NCBI GenBank assembly: GCA_022457155.1
Contig: JAJGOT010000163.1
Span: 1,105,001-1,169,000 of the forward strand
Direction of reading: 5' to 3'
Origin: Cladopsammia gracilis
Lineage: Eukaryota > Cnidaria > Anthozoa > Scleractinia > Dendrophylliidae
Length of the DNA: 64,000 nucleotides
Position 1 is the stretch's first letter; each line of letters opens with the position of its first letter. Positions 10,247-27,032 of this stretch are shown here, in pieces. A program made the translations under genes and the position numbers. The notes below the pieces were generated by a model. It did no database searches, was not told the origin of the DNA, and saw only the letters and a list, made by a program, of their open reading frames with translations.

Positions 10247-11040
10247 ATTAGACTTCCCTGTCCACAGGTAAACAGCAAGCGCACCAGATAGCTCACCATC
10301 GGCTAATTAACAATTAGACCCGTAGCCCGAAAGGGCTATTGACCCGTGAAAGGGCTATTAACCCGAAAGGGCTATTGACCCGTGGCCCTTGAGGGCTAAA
10401 CACTTTTAGTGACCAGATCACTAAGATAAGAATCAAACCACTTTAAGGCCTTTTGATCAACTCTACAGCTAACTAATTTACCTAAAAGGATGTTATGATT
10501 AGTAAGAAGGTACCCAAACACAATTACATTTTTGAATTTGCATATTTCATTTATTTCCCGTGTCTGCCACCAATATCATGATTTTATCAAAAGCTTTAAA
10601 ATAATCTGTAACTCTACAGATCAGCTTCTGTATTTTTATATTGTCTAACCTTTATTATTTTCAATTACATGGCAAAATGCAACACGCGTTTCATTGAAAA
10701 AATAATCAACCAGTTGAATAGTGATATGCAAGAATTTCAGTGTCAAGCAAATGGTATTAAAAATAAAAACACAGGATTGATAGGGGAGCGGGGGGGGGGG
10801 GGGGGTGGGGCCGGACACCCTGACCCTTCCCCTGGATCCGCAGATGAAACGTTACAACAACATATGAAACGTTATAATAATATATGTTAAACGGAACGCA
10901 TTTAATTAGCCAATTTGCCCATATTGACCAGAGTTTGGACGGGAAAAACTGGTCGTTGTCCGTAATGACGGAAATTAGCGGAGCTTCGGTGGGGAGGAGG
11001 GGGAGGGGTTTATTATGTTACGTTCCGTAACTGCAAAGGA
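10247..11040. other. Spacer and small-Maf upstream region
   Basis: At 10318-10405 the word CCCGAAAGGGCTATTGA is repeated about four times imperfectly. A G run lies at 10789-10806. From about 10930 the base composition becomes gene-like (GGAGGAGGGGGAGGGG near 10990), likely the promoter and 5' UTR of the small-Maf gene. No TATA box is clear. Confidence 0.45.
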
Positions 11041-11055
11041 TGCTGGGGCGGCATC

Positions 11056-11625
11056 ATGGCGGAAGACGAGAAGCCCGCCATAGTGAAAAGATTGAAGAAA
11101 GAAGAAGGGGTTAAGAAAGAAATGAACCTCACAGACGAAGTCTTAGTGAGTCTACCAGTAAAGGATTTAAACACCGTTCTGCGTGGGTACTCGGATGACG
11201 AGATCTACAAGATCAAGCAAAGAAGGAGAACTTTGAAAAATAGGGGCTACGCTCAAAACAGTCGCACCAAGCGTGTCCGCCAAAAAGAGGACCTTGAGGT
11301 CGAAAGACAACAGCTGCGCGACGATCTAGAACATCTTGCGAGAGAGAACGATAGTTTGAAGAGAGAGAGGGACGAAGCCAGGAAAAAATACGATTCGCTT
11401 CAAAAGTTACTGACTAACAGAACAAAAACCGTGGGCTTGCATTTGATTGGCGTCGGCCACGGGAACACATCAACGGCCGACCACGAGATTCAAGTCGACG
11501 TTGTAGGAATCGAAGAAGACAAAGCTAACAATAGCAAAGATTCACAGGAATCTGATCTCTCAGACGATTATCGATCGAGGAAATCTTCGGGTCGTTCAGA
11601 AGACGAAACCGACGAATCCCGATGA
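11056..11625 (+). CDS. Small Maf-family bZIP transcription factor
   Basis: Single uninterrupted frame of 189 codons; the start context is CATCATGG. Residues about 25-57 form the Maf extended homology region ([15 protein letters not shown], then LRGYSDDEI). The basic region is [19 protein letters not shown] (residues 55-73), with the bZIP N-x7-R signature (N62, R70). Leucines 80, 87, 94 and 101 give a heptad zipper. The tail is Ser/Asp/Glu-rich with no recognisable activation domain, which together with the length points to the small (F/G/K) rather than large Maf class. In vertebrates such proteins dimerise with CNC factors or with themselves on Maf recognition elements in the nucleus. Position 69 is Ser where vertebrate small Mafs have Cys. 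No intron interrupts the CDS. The exact orthologue (F, G or K) cannot be set for a non-vertebrate. Confidence 0.93.
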   Translation: MAEDEKPAIVKRLKKEEGVKKEMNLTDEVLVSLPVKDLNTVLRGYSDDEIYKIKQRRRTLKNRGYAQNSRTKRVRQKEDLEVERQQLRDDLEHLARENDSLKRERDEARKKYDSLQKLLTNRTKTVGLHLIGVGHGNTSTADHEIQVDVVGIEEDKANNSKDSQESDLSDDYRSRKSSGRSEDETDESR

Positions 11626-12600
11626 ATGAACGCAAAATACTATCAACTCATCAGTTTGTTGAACGCCACGGACTTTGTTTACAAACGTCCAGATATCACG
11701 TTTAACAATGCAAACCGTGTGTCTTTACTGTGAACGTGTTTTTAATTGTAGTAAAGAAAAACAGATTTTTAAGGATGGACTTTATCTCGACAGAAAAGCG
11801 ATATTTTGGTAATTCCGTGTATTTCCAGCCGTGAGTATGTTTGTTCCTAAGTCTCGTAAAATAGCGTATAAATATCAACGGTTGTGTAGTGAATATTTTA
11901 GTGTACAAATGGTTAAAATTCAATAAGATATTTTTACAACCTAACATCCCGTTTAAAAGCGGCAAACTTTCGATTTCACATCTCGATTGTTTTGTCTAAA
12001 CGCAACAGGAAAAATTTAATGTATATATTTTTATCTTTTACAAAGGTGCAAGTAAGTACGTTTCTCTACTGTAAAAGCTTGTTATGTGCTTCATTGAATC
12101 AATGGCAGTTAAAGTAATCGTGAATCGATTGCAACTCAAATTTCAGTCGTGGAAACCTCGTTTAAAGTAATTCTTTTAATCTTGTTCCTTTATCGGAATT
12201 TTTCGGAAAGGAATATATATACATACATATATATAGTTACTGCATTTATGCTAATCTGTCATGCTGACATGGCGATTTTTAATGTATGGGCGTGAGCTCA
12301 TGTGACGTTGAAAATAACCATTTTAAAATAACTCAATAAAAATACATATTCAACTCAACATTTTAATGCAAAGCAAGGCAAGATAGATAGATGGATGGAT
12401 AGATAGACAACTATGAAATTCTCTCGACTGTATTTCTTATTATAAATAATCAATATACTAAATTAATTATGTAAATGAGATCATTGGGCTGACAAAGTGA
12501 CAGTGAAAATTGTCATTTTAGTTGTGTAGTTTGAATGAGAAAACATTAAACATTCAATATACAATTTTAGAGAAAGTAGTTTTCTTTCTCTTTTTTTACA
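11626..12600 (+). other. Probable 3' UTR and flank of the small-Maf gene
   Basis: A+T-rich, no coding exon. AATAAA at 12334-12339 is a candidate polyadenylation signal about 710 bp after the stop. A (GATA)-like tract lies at 12380-12408. Confidence 0.5.
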
Positions 12601-12734
12601 ACCTTGATTTTATTCACTGGAAAAGTCTTGCGGATTCAAGATGACCTTGCAACAGCTGATTCTCATTAAATATTTTGAGATATGACATACTTTTATTTGT
12701 TACTTCAAAGATCCCCATTTCTCCTCTCTGCTGG

Positions 12735-13150
12735 GGCGGGGGGGGGGGGGGGGGGGGGTGGGGGTATCCAACAGGGGTTCCTCCATATAAAATTGACTGG
12801 GGTGAACATTGGAAAGTTTGAAACATACCAGCTGTATAAGCTATATCAGTATGTGCCACAGTGAAGGGTATGGTTTTCAAGCAGTTTAGTCTGGGATAGG
12901 GTATAGAAATCAGAGAGTTTTGGTCTAGAATAGGAATTAAAACTTGGAAGGAAAAGAGCCTTCACAAAAGGGAAATAAAATTGTGTCAACAGTTGTTGAC
13001 AGATGGTTTACATGAAAAATCCTTCGGTTCTTGATAGCAATTTCAGGATAGGGTATGGATTTTCAGTGTCTAGTCTAGTATAGGTTGCAAAATCAGGAAG
13101 GGGTTTCAGAGACCCAGTGGTAAAGCCCCACCCAAAAATACAGAGTACCA
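12735..13150. repeat. Poly-G-anchored repeat, TCTGGGATAGGGTATAG type
   Basis: A G-rich run (12737-12765) leads into CTCCATATAAAATTGAC, then GTATGTGCCACAGTGAAGG and GGTTTTCAAGCAGTTTAGTC with repeated AGTCTAGTATAGG words, ending with AGAGTCCCAGCGG-type text near 13110. Other copies are at 14640-14780, 28130-29180 and 60978-61550. Confidence 0.75.
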
Positions 13151-13664
13151 CCCCTGGGGATTATGGAATGAAACAAAGAAGTAGACAAGCTAAGAACATA
13201 TATAAACCAGGCAAGCCACAATTATTTTTTTGCTGAAGAGAAAATGCACAGTGTCAGCCTTTGAATGCCTCTACGGTGGCCAATTTACTATAGGATAGCT
13301 ATTTTGAAAGGGCTAGAAGGGAAGAGATCTCCAGCTACCATCATTTATCAGACTATTGTTTCCCTTGATACTCCTTATTCTAAAACCCAATCTGTGAGTA
13401 AGGTGAAATGCAGAGCCTGTGATTGAGTTGTGTACAATTTAGGAGAGTGACACCTGATTGCATTTTTTCGCTACACAAGATCATGTAGTTTTATGGCGTT
13501 ATCTTGTTAACTTTTCAAGCAATCAAAAAAATGCCTTCACAGGTTTGTAGATGTAATGTTTTGGTAATTTTTAGGAGTATGCAGAAGGAAAAGAAAAGGG
13601 GGTAGGATTTTTAAAATTTTAAAGTTTTTGTCTTGACATCTGCCTCAAAATATTTTGAAAGTAT

Positions 13665-14040
13665 TTTTTTTTGGTGGGGGGGGGGGGGGACTACTGTCCG
13701 CAATTTTGAAAGTCACCCCTAAAATGTACCAGAAAGCTATTTTATGGGTGTGGCCAATTTTTCAGATACCACGCAGCTCTTTAGAACCTCTAATTTCATT
13801 GGACCTGGGTATCACGCAGCTCTATTGTTTTCAGGGCTAGGGTCCATTGTTGTGTTGTTTGTTCTATTGTTTTCTCAGCAAATTAGAGAAGACCTTGTAA
13901 GAGCTGTGTACTGCCCCCAATATTTTTTTAAATTGTTGCACATGTCAGCATATTTTTGTGGCCACCCTATAGGTATCAGTACCACAAAGGTCTTTAAATT
14001 GAAAATGGCCACCAAACCCATCAATTTTATCCCCTAAAAG
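13665..14040. repeat. Repeat with a 150-bp segment shared with 34283-34430
   Basis: After a G run (13674-13691) comes a segment (about 13757-13905) present in reverse orientation at 34283-34430: TACCACGCAGCTCTTTAGAAC, then GGACCTGGGTATCACGCAG and GGGCTAGGGTCCATTGTTG. Both copies can be read as GPGYHAALLFSGLGSIVVL in one frame, but the frame starts and stops differently at each locus. I treat it as a dispersed repeat. Confidence 0.6.
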
Positions 14041-14925
14041 GTACGAATATGACTCCTATGATTTTGAGGTTGAAAATTTCAAACAAAAAACATCTCAAAC
14101 ACTTTCATTGATCTCCATTAGGCTTCTAATGTGGCTTTCAGTGCTTGTCTCCTTAGTTTGCAGCCATGTACGTTCAATTTCATTCAATCTAAATGAACTT
14201 GTAATCAAAAGTTTGTGAAGGGATTGAATTGATTAGTGAAAAATGCCATGAAATGAGGGTTCTGAACAGCTATGTACAACTTTCAAGACTGTTCTTTTCA
14301 GCTTGAAAAAAACTGTTTTTTTTCTGCACCAATGTCTTTTTATGATCACAACTTTATTTACACCGAAAACCAGTCAAGCGTTCCTGCCCAGAATTAAATA
14401 ATGAAATAATTATTGCAATTTTTTTGTTATTGTTTCAATAAATATTAATAATCCACTCTACAAATAAACAATGCAAAATTCAAATAGGCCTCAATCCAAA
14501 ATTGAATTTTCATTGGATTATTGCATTGAAATCAGTTGAGATTTCTGGGAAACTGATCAGTGGTATGAAAAATTATGAAGTCTAGAGTGGGAAAGTGAAA
14601 GAGCCTTACAAAGTGATAAAGTTCTAACAGTATCAAGCCTTGGATAGGGTGGGGATTTTGTATCTAGTCAAGTATAAGGTTACAGAATTAGGGTAAAGGG
14701 ATCAGAGTCTCAGCGGCACACCAGCACACCCCCACCCAAAAATATACAGAGTACCCCCCCCCCCCCCCAGGAATCGGGAACATGATCTGGTATAAGGTAA
14801 TACCCTGCCCTCCATGGCACTGCAGTTGGGGCAGGCAAAATTGAGATGATGGACATCAATCAAAGAAAAGCCAATTCATTTATATTCCCACAGGATTCCA
14901 AGCAACTGAACTAAACGAAATGAAC
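14041..14925. other. Spacer with a fragment of the poly-G repeat
   Basis: Mostly A+T-rich without exons. Positions 14640-14780 contain an AAGCCTTGGATAGGGTGGGG fragment, then CAGAGTCTCAGCGGCAC and a poly-C run, i.e. the right end of the TCTGGGATAGGG family. Confidence 0.5.
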
Positions 14926-14929
14926 CCAT

Positions 14930-15330
14930 TTAAAGGGACACTGTTCCGCGGTGATAACAAAATTTTGCTTTGAATCTTAATTTTCATGTTATATCGCCAA
15001 ACAGACAAATTCGGCTAACGCATTGTTGTACCCAATTCAAACTTCTGGGAATAAGATTCTTTGTTCACAATTTCCATATAATTTCCAAGTCAATGCTTCA
15101 TTGATATGAAAATATGACAAACAAAGAGTTCTAATCCCAAAAGGTTTGAATTGGGTACAACAATGCGTTAGCCGAATTTGTCTATGTTATCAGATATACA
15201 ACTTAATTGGATAAAAAGATTCTATAGATGCAGTAGCTTGGAGATAAAGTGTAGGATTACAAGGATGGAAACGGATCACAGTTCATCAAATCAAAATTGC
15301 AATGCTCATGGAATTATTATTATTTTGTTA
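14930..15330. repeat. AAAGGGACACTGTTCC repeat, split by a foldback
   Basis: The left part (AAAGGGACACTGTTCCG, TTATATCGCCAAA) and right part (CAACTTAATTGGATAAAAAG, TTGGAGATAAAGTGTAGG) are contiguous in the related copy at 34025-34205. Here they are separated by the 182-bp foldback at 15003-15184. Confidence 0.75.
15003..15184. repeat. 182-bp foldback element
   Basis: The ends AGACAAATTCGGCTAACGC and GCGTTAGCCGAATTTGTCT are perfect inverted copies extending about 40 bp (through TTGTTGTACCCAATTCAAAC). No coding capacity. Confidence 0.9.
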
Positions 15331-15375
15331 TTTTGTCTCTTTAGTGAATATAATTCCTTTGCTTTTGTCACCTCA

Positions 15376-16071
15376 AAGTGCACTCAACCCAAAATTGTTT
15401 TTTTTGCTTAACCAACTCTATGTAGGCTGAAAAGTTGTATAGTTAATAAAATATTTCTTGTTTTTAAGGTCGTGTTAGTGAGTGATAGAGATTTGAATTT
15501 ACAAAATGCTAATTTGATGATGCCATTTTAGGATTCATTTATTATTAATACAACTACTTGTTTTTACCTCCAAGGAATATTTTTTACGAATCAATTGACT
15601 GTCCACAGTTTATATTTAGTATTTCTCAAATTGATTTTCCTTAAGCCGTATACTGCGTATACTGCGTATTGTATTTTCACTTCTTTTAATTCTTTCACTT
15701 GTTGTAAATGTTTAACAAACTGTGGCTGGGGGCTAACTAGAAAACTAAACCCGTTAATTTAGCTCCCAGACTCAAAATTATATTAACTATTTGAATTATT
15801 AGTACTTAGTTCAAAATGTGTGTAGGTATTTTTAAAATATAGTTGTAAAAAATAATGAGTAAATAAAGTATTGTTGTTGTTGTTGTAAATTGATGTAGAA
15901 ATAATGGAAAAATCCTAAAATGATGTCATCAAATTAGCATTTTGTAACTTCAAATCTCTATAACTCACTAACGTTACATTAAAAACAAGAAATATTTTAC
16001 TATTCGACTTTTCAACATACATAGAGTTGATTAAGCAGAAAAAAAAATTGGGGTTAGGTGCACTATAATTT
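15376..16071. repeat. Foldback element AAAGTGCACCTAACCCC type (copy 1), split
   Basis: The arms match the intact copy at 21391-21868 (GTGCACTCAACCC at the left, GGGGTTAGGTGCAC at the right; shared TTTCTTGTTTTTAACGTCGCG-like and TAGAGATTTGAATTTAC words). A LINE 3' end lies in its middle. Confidence 0.85.
15665..15888 (+). mobile_element. 5'-truncated LINE 3' end with (TTG)n tail
   Basis: This roughly 220-bp block interrupts the foldback arm. It ends GAGTAAATAAAGTATTGTTG with a (TTG)4-5 tract, the kind of microsatellite tail left by CR1/L2-type LINEs. A small direct repeat, ACTGCGTAT, lies at the left junction. There is no coding region. Confidence 0.6.
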
Positions 16072-16720
16072 TGGTGACATTTTCTTTCTGTCTCAAGATA
16101 CCAGTAATAAACCAAGCTCATGACCATAATAACAAAAACACAATATTTCAGTTGTGACAGTGCCCCCTTAATTCTAAGCCAGTTACAGATCATTCAAAAT
16201 GTTGAATTAAATTGCGGTGCATGTAACAGCTTTATGAACCCACACGCCATTCATACATCAGTAAGCTTGCAAAAAATTATAGACCTACACTCACAGTGGA
16301 ATTTAATGGTTTATTTTAGAACACAGTATCTGCTAATGCTATCTTCTATTCTTGAATACTTTAAAAATGGATTTTTTCAATTTTGATTTTTTTTAGTGAG
16401 TAAAATTATTTATGTTTTGGCTCAGTTGTCCTGAAATCCAGTCAGAAATGAAAATAACTTTCATGGTTTTTCTTTGGTTGACATCCAATCAGGGCTGTGC
16501 TCTAGCAGTGCCCAGGGGCCTCAGGCTCCTTAATTTTATCTTCGAGCGACTAGAAAAACTTACTTTTGCATAAAGCTATTAAGTGCCGGGCTCCCCAGAT
16601 TTCATAGTTGGGAGCCTTTGGGCTCCCTGTGATTCTTCTAAGAGCACAGACATGCCAATAGAACTTAACTTTGCCTGTTGGGTCGTATGTGAACAGTAGC
16701 TGTAAGATCTGTTCCCAGGT
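16072..16720. other. Spacer
   Basis: A+T-rich. No exon with splice sites and no repeat arm could be recognised. Confidence 0.4.
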
Positions 16721-16876
16721 TGAATTAGTATTCAATATAGGTTAAATGTGTACCGAGTATTCAATCTAGACAAGCTAACCCTAACCCTAGCTCTTTAAGC
16801 TAATCGTCATGCCTTGCATAAAGCTTTGTGTTAGAGTTAGCTGCGTGCTGGGGTTAGCTTACCTACATTGAATACA
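16721..16876. repeat. Foldback of AGTATTCAAT / GCTAACCCTAAC words
   Basis: The inverted ends are AGTATTCAATATAGGTTAA and its near reverse complement TTACCTACATTGAATAC. Inside, GCTAACCC-type words occur in both orientations. A related copy lies at 19975-20272. Confidence 0.65.
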
Positions 16877-17413
16877 GTACAACCCCGCGTATAAGAACCT
16901 AGATTTTTCCAAGTTAGCCTAAACAGGTTCTTATGTAAATGGTGCTTACCAGGAAATTAGGCTAAACAGGTTCTTAAATAGGTTCTTATTTTCTTAAGAA
17001 AAAAGTGACTCATTTTTGGTAGGTGTGGTGTATAATTTATAAAAATTATGCACAAATTATCTAAAAAATGACAGTATGTGCACTTATACCAACCCTGTAT
17101 GCACTTTAATTGAGATTGTCAATTAGTATTTTAACTGAAGAAATACAGTTATTTGTTGTGGTGTTCATATAGACATGTTATTTATCTGAATGACATGTCC
17201 AGGGTTCTGGGTCATTTTCATTACATTTTGTGAAGAGCTTATGTTCTTTGATTTACAAATTTTTAGTTTTGACTCTATTTATTTTGATAAAATAAGAACC
17301 TGCTTTGAAATTCTAGCCTAAACAGGTTCTTATTTTAGGAGGGTCCAAATAAAATTTGTTAGCCTAACAGGTTCTTAAATTCTACGTTCTTATATGTGGG
17401 GTTTCACTGTACT
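16877..17413. repeat. CAGT-ended, TA-flanked repeat, AAGAACC type
   Basis: It starts TA|CAGTACAACCCCGCG and ends GTGGGGTTTCACTG|TA. Subterminal parts repeat AACAGGTTCTTA / TAAGAACC at least six times. The termini match the TACGGACACC family (5698) while the reiterated word differs. Confidence 0.8.
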
Positions 17414-18040
17414 GCATACACATTTAACAGGGTTTTCATTAAGAATTGTAGTAGCAGGAGAATAGTGTAAAGTAACAGGAGAATATTATGAAAGAGCGAA
17501 GATAGCTACATATTGTCATCGAAATTTAGCCGGAGAATTCTGCGTAGTTGGCGGTGAATTTCCGATCTCCGATGCCTAATGAACACCCTGATTTAACCTA
17601 GGTTGAATACTGATCTAACTTGAGACCAGATATTACCTGCAACGTAGCCAATACAAAATTAATGATAGTTAGTCAATTCAGCCACATGCAACACACTCCA
17701 GCTTTTTTATTATAAATTACATGTCAAATAAAATGAGGTGTAACACAAACCAGTTAAGCTCCCTTGTAAAAATTAAAGGCTTCAGCTTCAAAAAACAAAG
17801 TATAAACAGTGTTTGCTGCAGCTTAACAAGATTGCTATTCATGCACTTTTAAATGAAGGAACCAGAATTTGCATAAAATATGACTAAAGCTTGTGGCTAT
17901 ATATAAATGAACAACCCAAAGAGCCGTTAAAAAAAATCTGAGAAGAAAAGTGCAGAAAAGATAGCTATTAAGTAAGAATTAAGGAAGCTTGGACTTCTTA
18001 ACATTTACATGTGAAACAAATCAGAATTGTGTCCCCTTGT
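17414..18040 (-). other. SKP1 downstream flank / 3' UTR
   Basis: AATAAA (minus strand) overlaps the SKP1 stop at 18045-18040 and a second lies at 17712-17707, so the transcript probably ends near one of these. No other gene is seen. Confidence 0.5.
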
Positions 18041-24103
<6,063 letters not shown>

Positions 24104-24139
24104 CTGCAACAATAAATAAAGCAAATGTATATTACTGTC

Positions 24140-24820
24140 AAATCTTTCAAAAATAAACACCTTTGGGACCCTGTCCTCTAAGGAGAGGTGTCTGGTTAGT
24201 TTGTGGAAGGTTACCTTATTATAGGAAATTAACAATGCACTTTATTAACGCGATTTTACAAAATTCGCGTTAATTTAATGTATCTTAATTAATGTTGATG
24301 TAAGTTTAATGCACGCTATTTTACAACATTGTTATTTTAAAGCACCTTTATTTCATTACAAAACCTTATTAGTTCATGACTCCTCTATCAGCTCTTCAGA
24401 GTCACATTTCACAGAGGCTTTGAAAGATCTTTTGAATTGATAGGCTCTAGTTAGGCTTCAAAACCAAATTTTCGGCTTTACAAAAAACTTAGAAACATCC
24501 GTGCATTTGTTTTGGAAGGTTTTATTGACGGAAGCCAAAACGCAGTTTGGTGTTCAGAAATGTAAGTGCGAGTTTGCAGAATTATGAAAATCGCAGTAAA
24601 TAAAGCAAGATACTTATCGAAAAATTCGCGTTAATTTAATGCATGTAAACCTAACTTTTGAAAAATTTGTGTTAATTTAATGTAACGTAAATTGTCTTTG
24701 CGTTGTCAATGTGCATTGTTATTTTCCTATAATAAAGTAATAATGTTTTGTTTTTATGCAGTTGGGACCTGGCAATTTGACTGATTTAATCCACATAGGA
24801 AAGGTGTCTTCTTAAGAAAG
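24140..24820. repeat. GGTGTCT-type repeat split by a TTATAGGAAATTAAC foldback
   Basis: The outer parts (TTGGGACCCTGTCCTCTAAG with GGAGAGGTGTCTGG; GGACCTGGCAATTTGACTG with AGGAAAGGTGTCTTC) look like ends of one reiterated-word element. Between them (about 24211-24736) lies a foldback with TTATTATAGGAAATTAACAA and TTATTTTCCTATAATAAAG ends and repeated TTCGCGTTAATTTAATG. A second foldback copy is at 50284-50790. The SKP1 start exon lies just outside. Confidence 0.7.
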
Positions 24821-24882
24821 GTATGATATTGAAACATTGTGAAACATCAGTTTTTCAGAGAAATTTGAAATGACAGTAGAGT

Positions 24883-25682
24883 CAAATCTCCATGCAACCA
24901 CCTAGCTCTCCTAAGCAACCACACCTCCTAAGCGACCACCTAGCTCCTAAGCAACCACCTAGCTCTCCTAAGCGACCACCCCTCCTAAACGACCACCTCT
25001 CCTAAGCGACCACCTCTCCTAAGCGAGCACCCCTCCTAAGCGAGCACCAAGCTCTCCTAAGCGAGCACCAAGCTCTCCTAAGCGACCACCTCTCCTAAGC
25101 GACCACCCCTCCTAAGCGACCACCCCTCCTAAGCGACCACCCCTCCTAAGCGACCACCCCTCCTAAGCGACCACCCCTCCTAAGCGACCATCTCTCCTAA
25201 GCGACCACCTCTCTTAGGCGACCACCTCTCCTAAGTGACCACTTTTCCAAAGTACCAAAACTTCTTCAGTCAAATCACTATAGTCCAACCCTCTCATACT
25301 GTAAGTGGCCATGACCACTTTAAATGCTGACGATTTAATTTTTCTATTGTTTTTAACCTCTGGTAAGCGACCACTCACCCATATTTCAATGTCACTGCAG
25401 ACACAAATTGAATAATGTGTTACAGTGCAACTCCAAATAACAGCAAAACCTTTGTCCCTTGCATCAAAAAGTCTATAAGGTACACCATTTTGTGCTAAAG
25501 GGTGCTTTGTACATGCGAATTACTACAGGTTCATATGACTCAAAGTTACCAACCCTGTGCTCTACAGGTTCATATGACTCAAAGTTAACAACCCTATGGT
25601 CTGACACCTCATAAGACCACCTCCCGTAAACGACCACCTCGGCATTGCATTGTGGGTGGTCACTTACGCGAGGTTCAACTGT
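24883..25682. repeat. CAGT-ended repeat, CTAAGCGACCACC type, with 17-bp array
   Basis: It begins CAGTAGAGTCAAATCTCC and ends GCGAGGTTCAACTG|TA. From about 24895 to 25250 the 17-bp word CTCCTAAGCGACCACCC is repeated some 20 times. The right end has GTAAACGACCACC and GGTGGTCACTTACGCG. A direct duplication of TACAGGTTCATATGACTC lies at 25525-25590. The termini match the 5698 and 16877 families. Confidence 0.85.
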
Positions 25683-25693
25683 ATTTCCAACCA

Positions 25694-25876
25694 TACATCT
25701 TATTCCAAAATAGCGCCAATTTATTATTCTTTTTTGTGCATTTTAATTAGCCCTCTTGGCCTCGTCAGCATGTGCAAAGTACAAAGGAATTTTCAAGTGA
25801 AAATGAGGCCAAGAGGGCTAATTAAAATGCATATAAAAGAATAATAAATTGGCTGTCATTTTGGAATAAGGTGTAT
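25694..25876. repeat. Palindromic foldback element
   Basis: The arms CATCTTATTCCAAAATAGC and TCATTTTGGAATAAGGTG are inverted and continue through CCAATTTATTATTCTTTT and TTAATTAGCCCTCTTGGCC with few mismatches. Confidence 0.85.
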
Positions 25877-27032
25877 TCAATGTCAGTTTTTGCAACAGTT
25901 GAGGTTCCCATTAGTGGATGTTTGTTTGTATAAACGTGTGAAAGCAAGGACCACTGTATATTGAATTTGCAAGGTTAAAGTTCTGCCTGACATTTTTAAA
26001 TGTATTTAAATGTATTGAATTTGTATTTTTAAAGCATTGAAAAATACTTGAAAATTACAAAAGGTTTTGCCTTGTTTTTCAAAGTTATTCAAAAATCAGA
26101 GAACGAGATATCAAGATCTGGGTATATTTAGCAAAATACCTCAGATAACGGAGACACATTTTGCCAAAACTTTTCAATTTTTCCACATTTGTGATGTAGT
26201 AAAAACACGTGCAACTTTTTTAAAGCCTGATCGCCATGCTATAATTAAAACCCCAATAACAAAGTACAGCTAACACAGTGAAGCTAACACATAAGAAACT
26301 TAGGAAGGTCGTTGAAGTGTTGACAGAGATTTCAACCGAACAACTATAAAATAAGCTGATTAAATTTATAAAGACATGCAGTAGACATACTTAGTTTTGC
26401 CGGGCTTTTTTCTACGAATTAAAAAAATGGAAATATAAGCTAATAAAAAGCATTTATAACACAAAACTCTCTTCAAAATGCACGTGAAATATCAGAATAT
26501 AATCGTATGAAATTTAACAGATTTGAAAATTGCGAAAAACTGCACGTCCGGTGCAAAAGGAAAAAATGGTTTTGCATCATGAGCTAAAATGAACGCTGAC
26601 GAGTAAAAGAATGGAAATAAAGCAATACCTTAGTGGATCAACTTTGATATGCTTTCCTCTAACAGACTGTGGCAAAGAGCAGCAGCAGCAGAAAGCGACG
26701 TAAAACAGTTAAATGTATCGATACAGATCGACACAAACAGTTTTTTGTGAGCTTTTCTTGGGGAGGTAATTGTCCCAGAAGCCTTTACAAGCGCAATAAT
26801 TGTTCGAGGGAGGTCTGGTTACAAGATATCTTTCATTGGTTTTACATGAAGGGACATGTGGCAAAAACAAAAATTGCGGATAAATTTTAGCGCTGAGCTA
26901 AGCAAGTGTAGAGAAAATCGCATACAACGCGGAAATAAACATGGATTGCGATACGTGAAAGTAGCCACGTGTATGAAAATCAATCGGCATACATGAAAAA
27001 GAGGAAAGCCTTAATTTTTAACACCAATGACC
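25877..27032. other. Intergenic region between SKP1 and the LRR gene
   Basis: The two genes diverge from here (ATGs at 24103 minus and 27033 plus). The interval is A+T-rich with no repeat arm recognised. The open frame at 26669-26890 (SSSSRKRRKTVKCID and on) has no splice context and no family, so I do not call it. A shared promoter region is an inference. Confidence 0.4.

Noticed and set aside
13744..14037. Membrane protein from the LLFSGLGSIVVLFVLLF frame
   Set aside because: The frame start and end differ between the two copies and the segment is embedded in dispersed repeats; kept only as a finding to test.
26669..26890. Plus-strand frame SSSSRKRRKTVKC as a gene
   Set aside because: 73 codons without family, splice sites or a good start; it lies in the SKP1 5' region and could be 5' UTR sequence.
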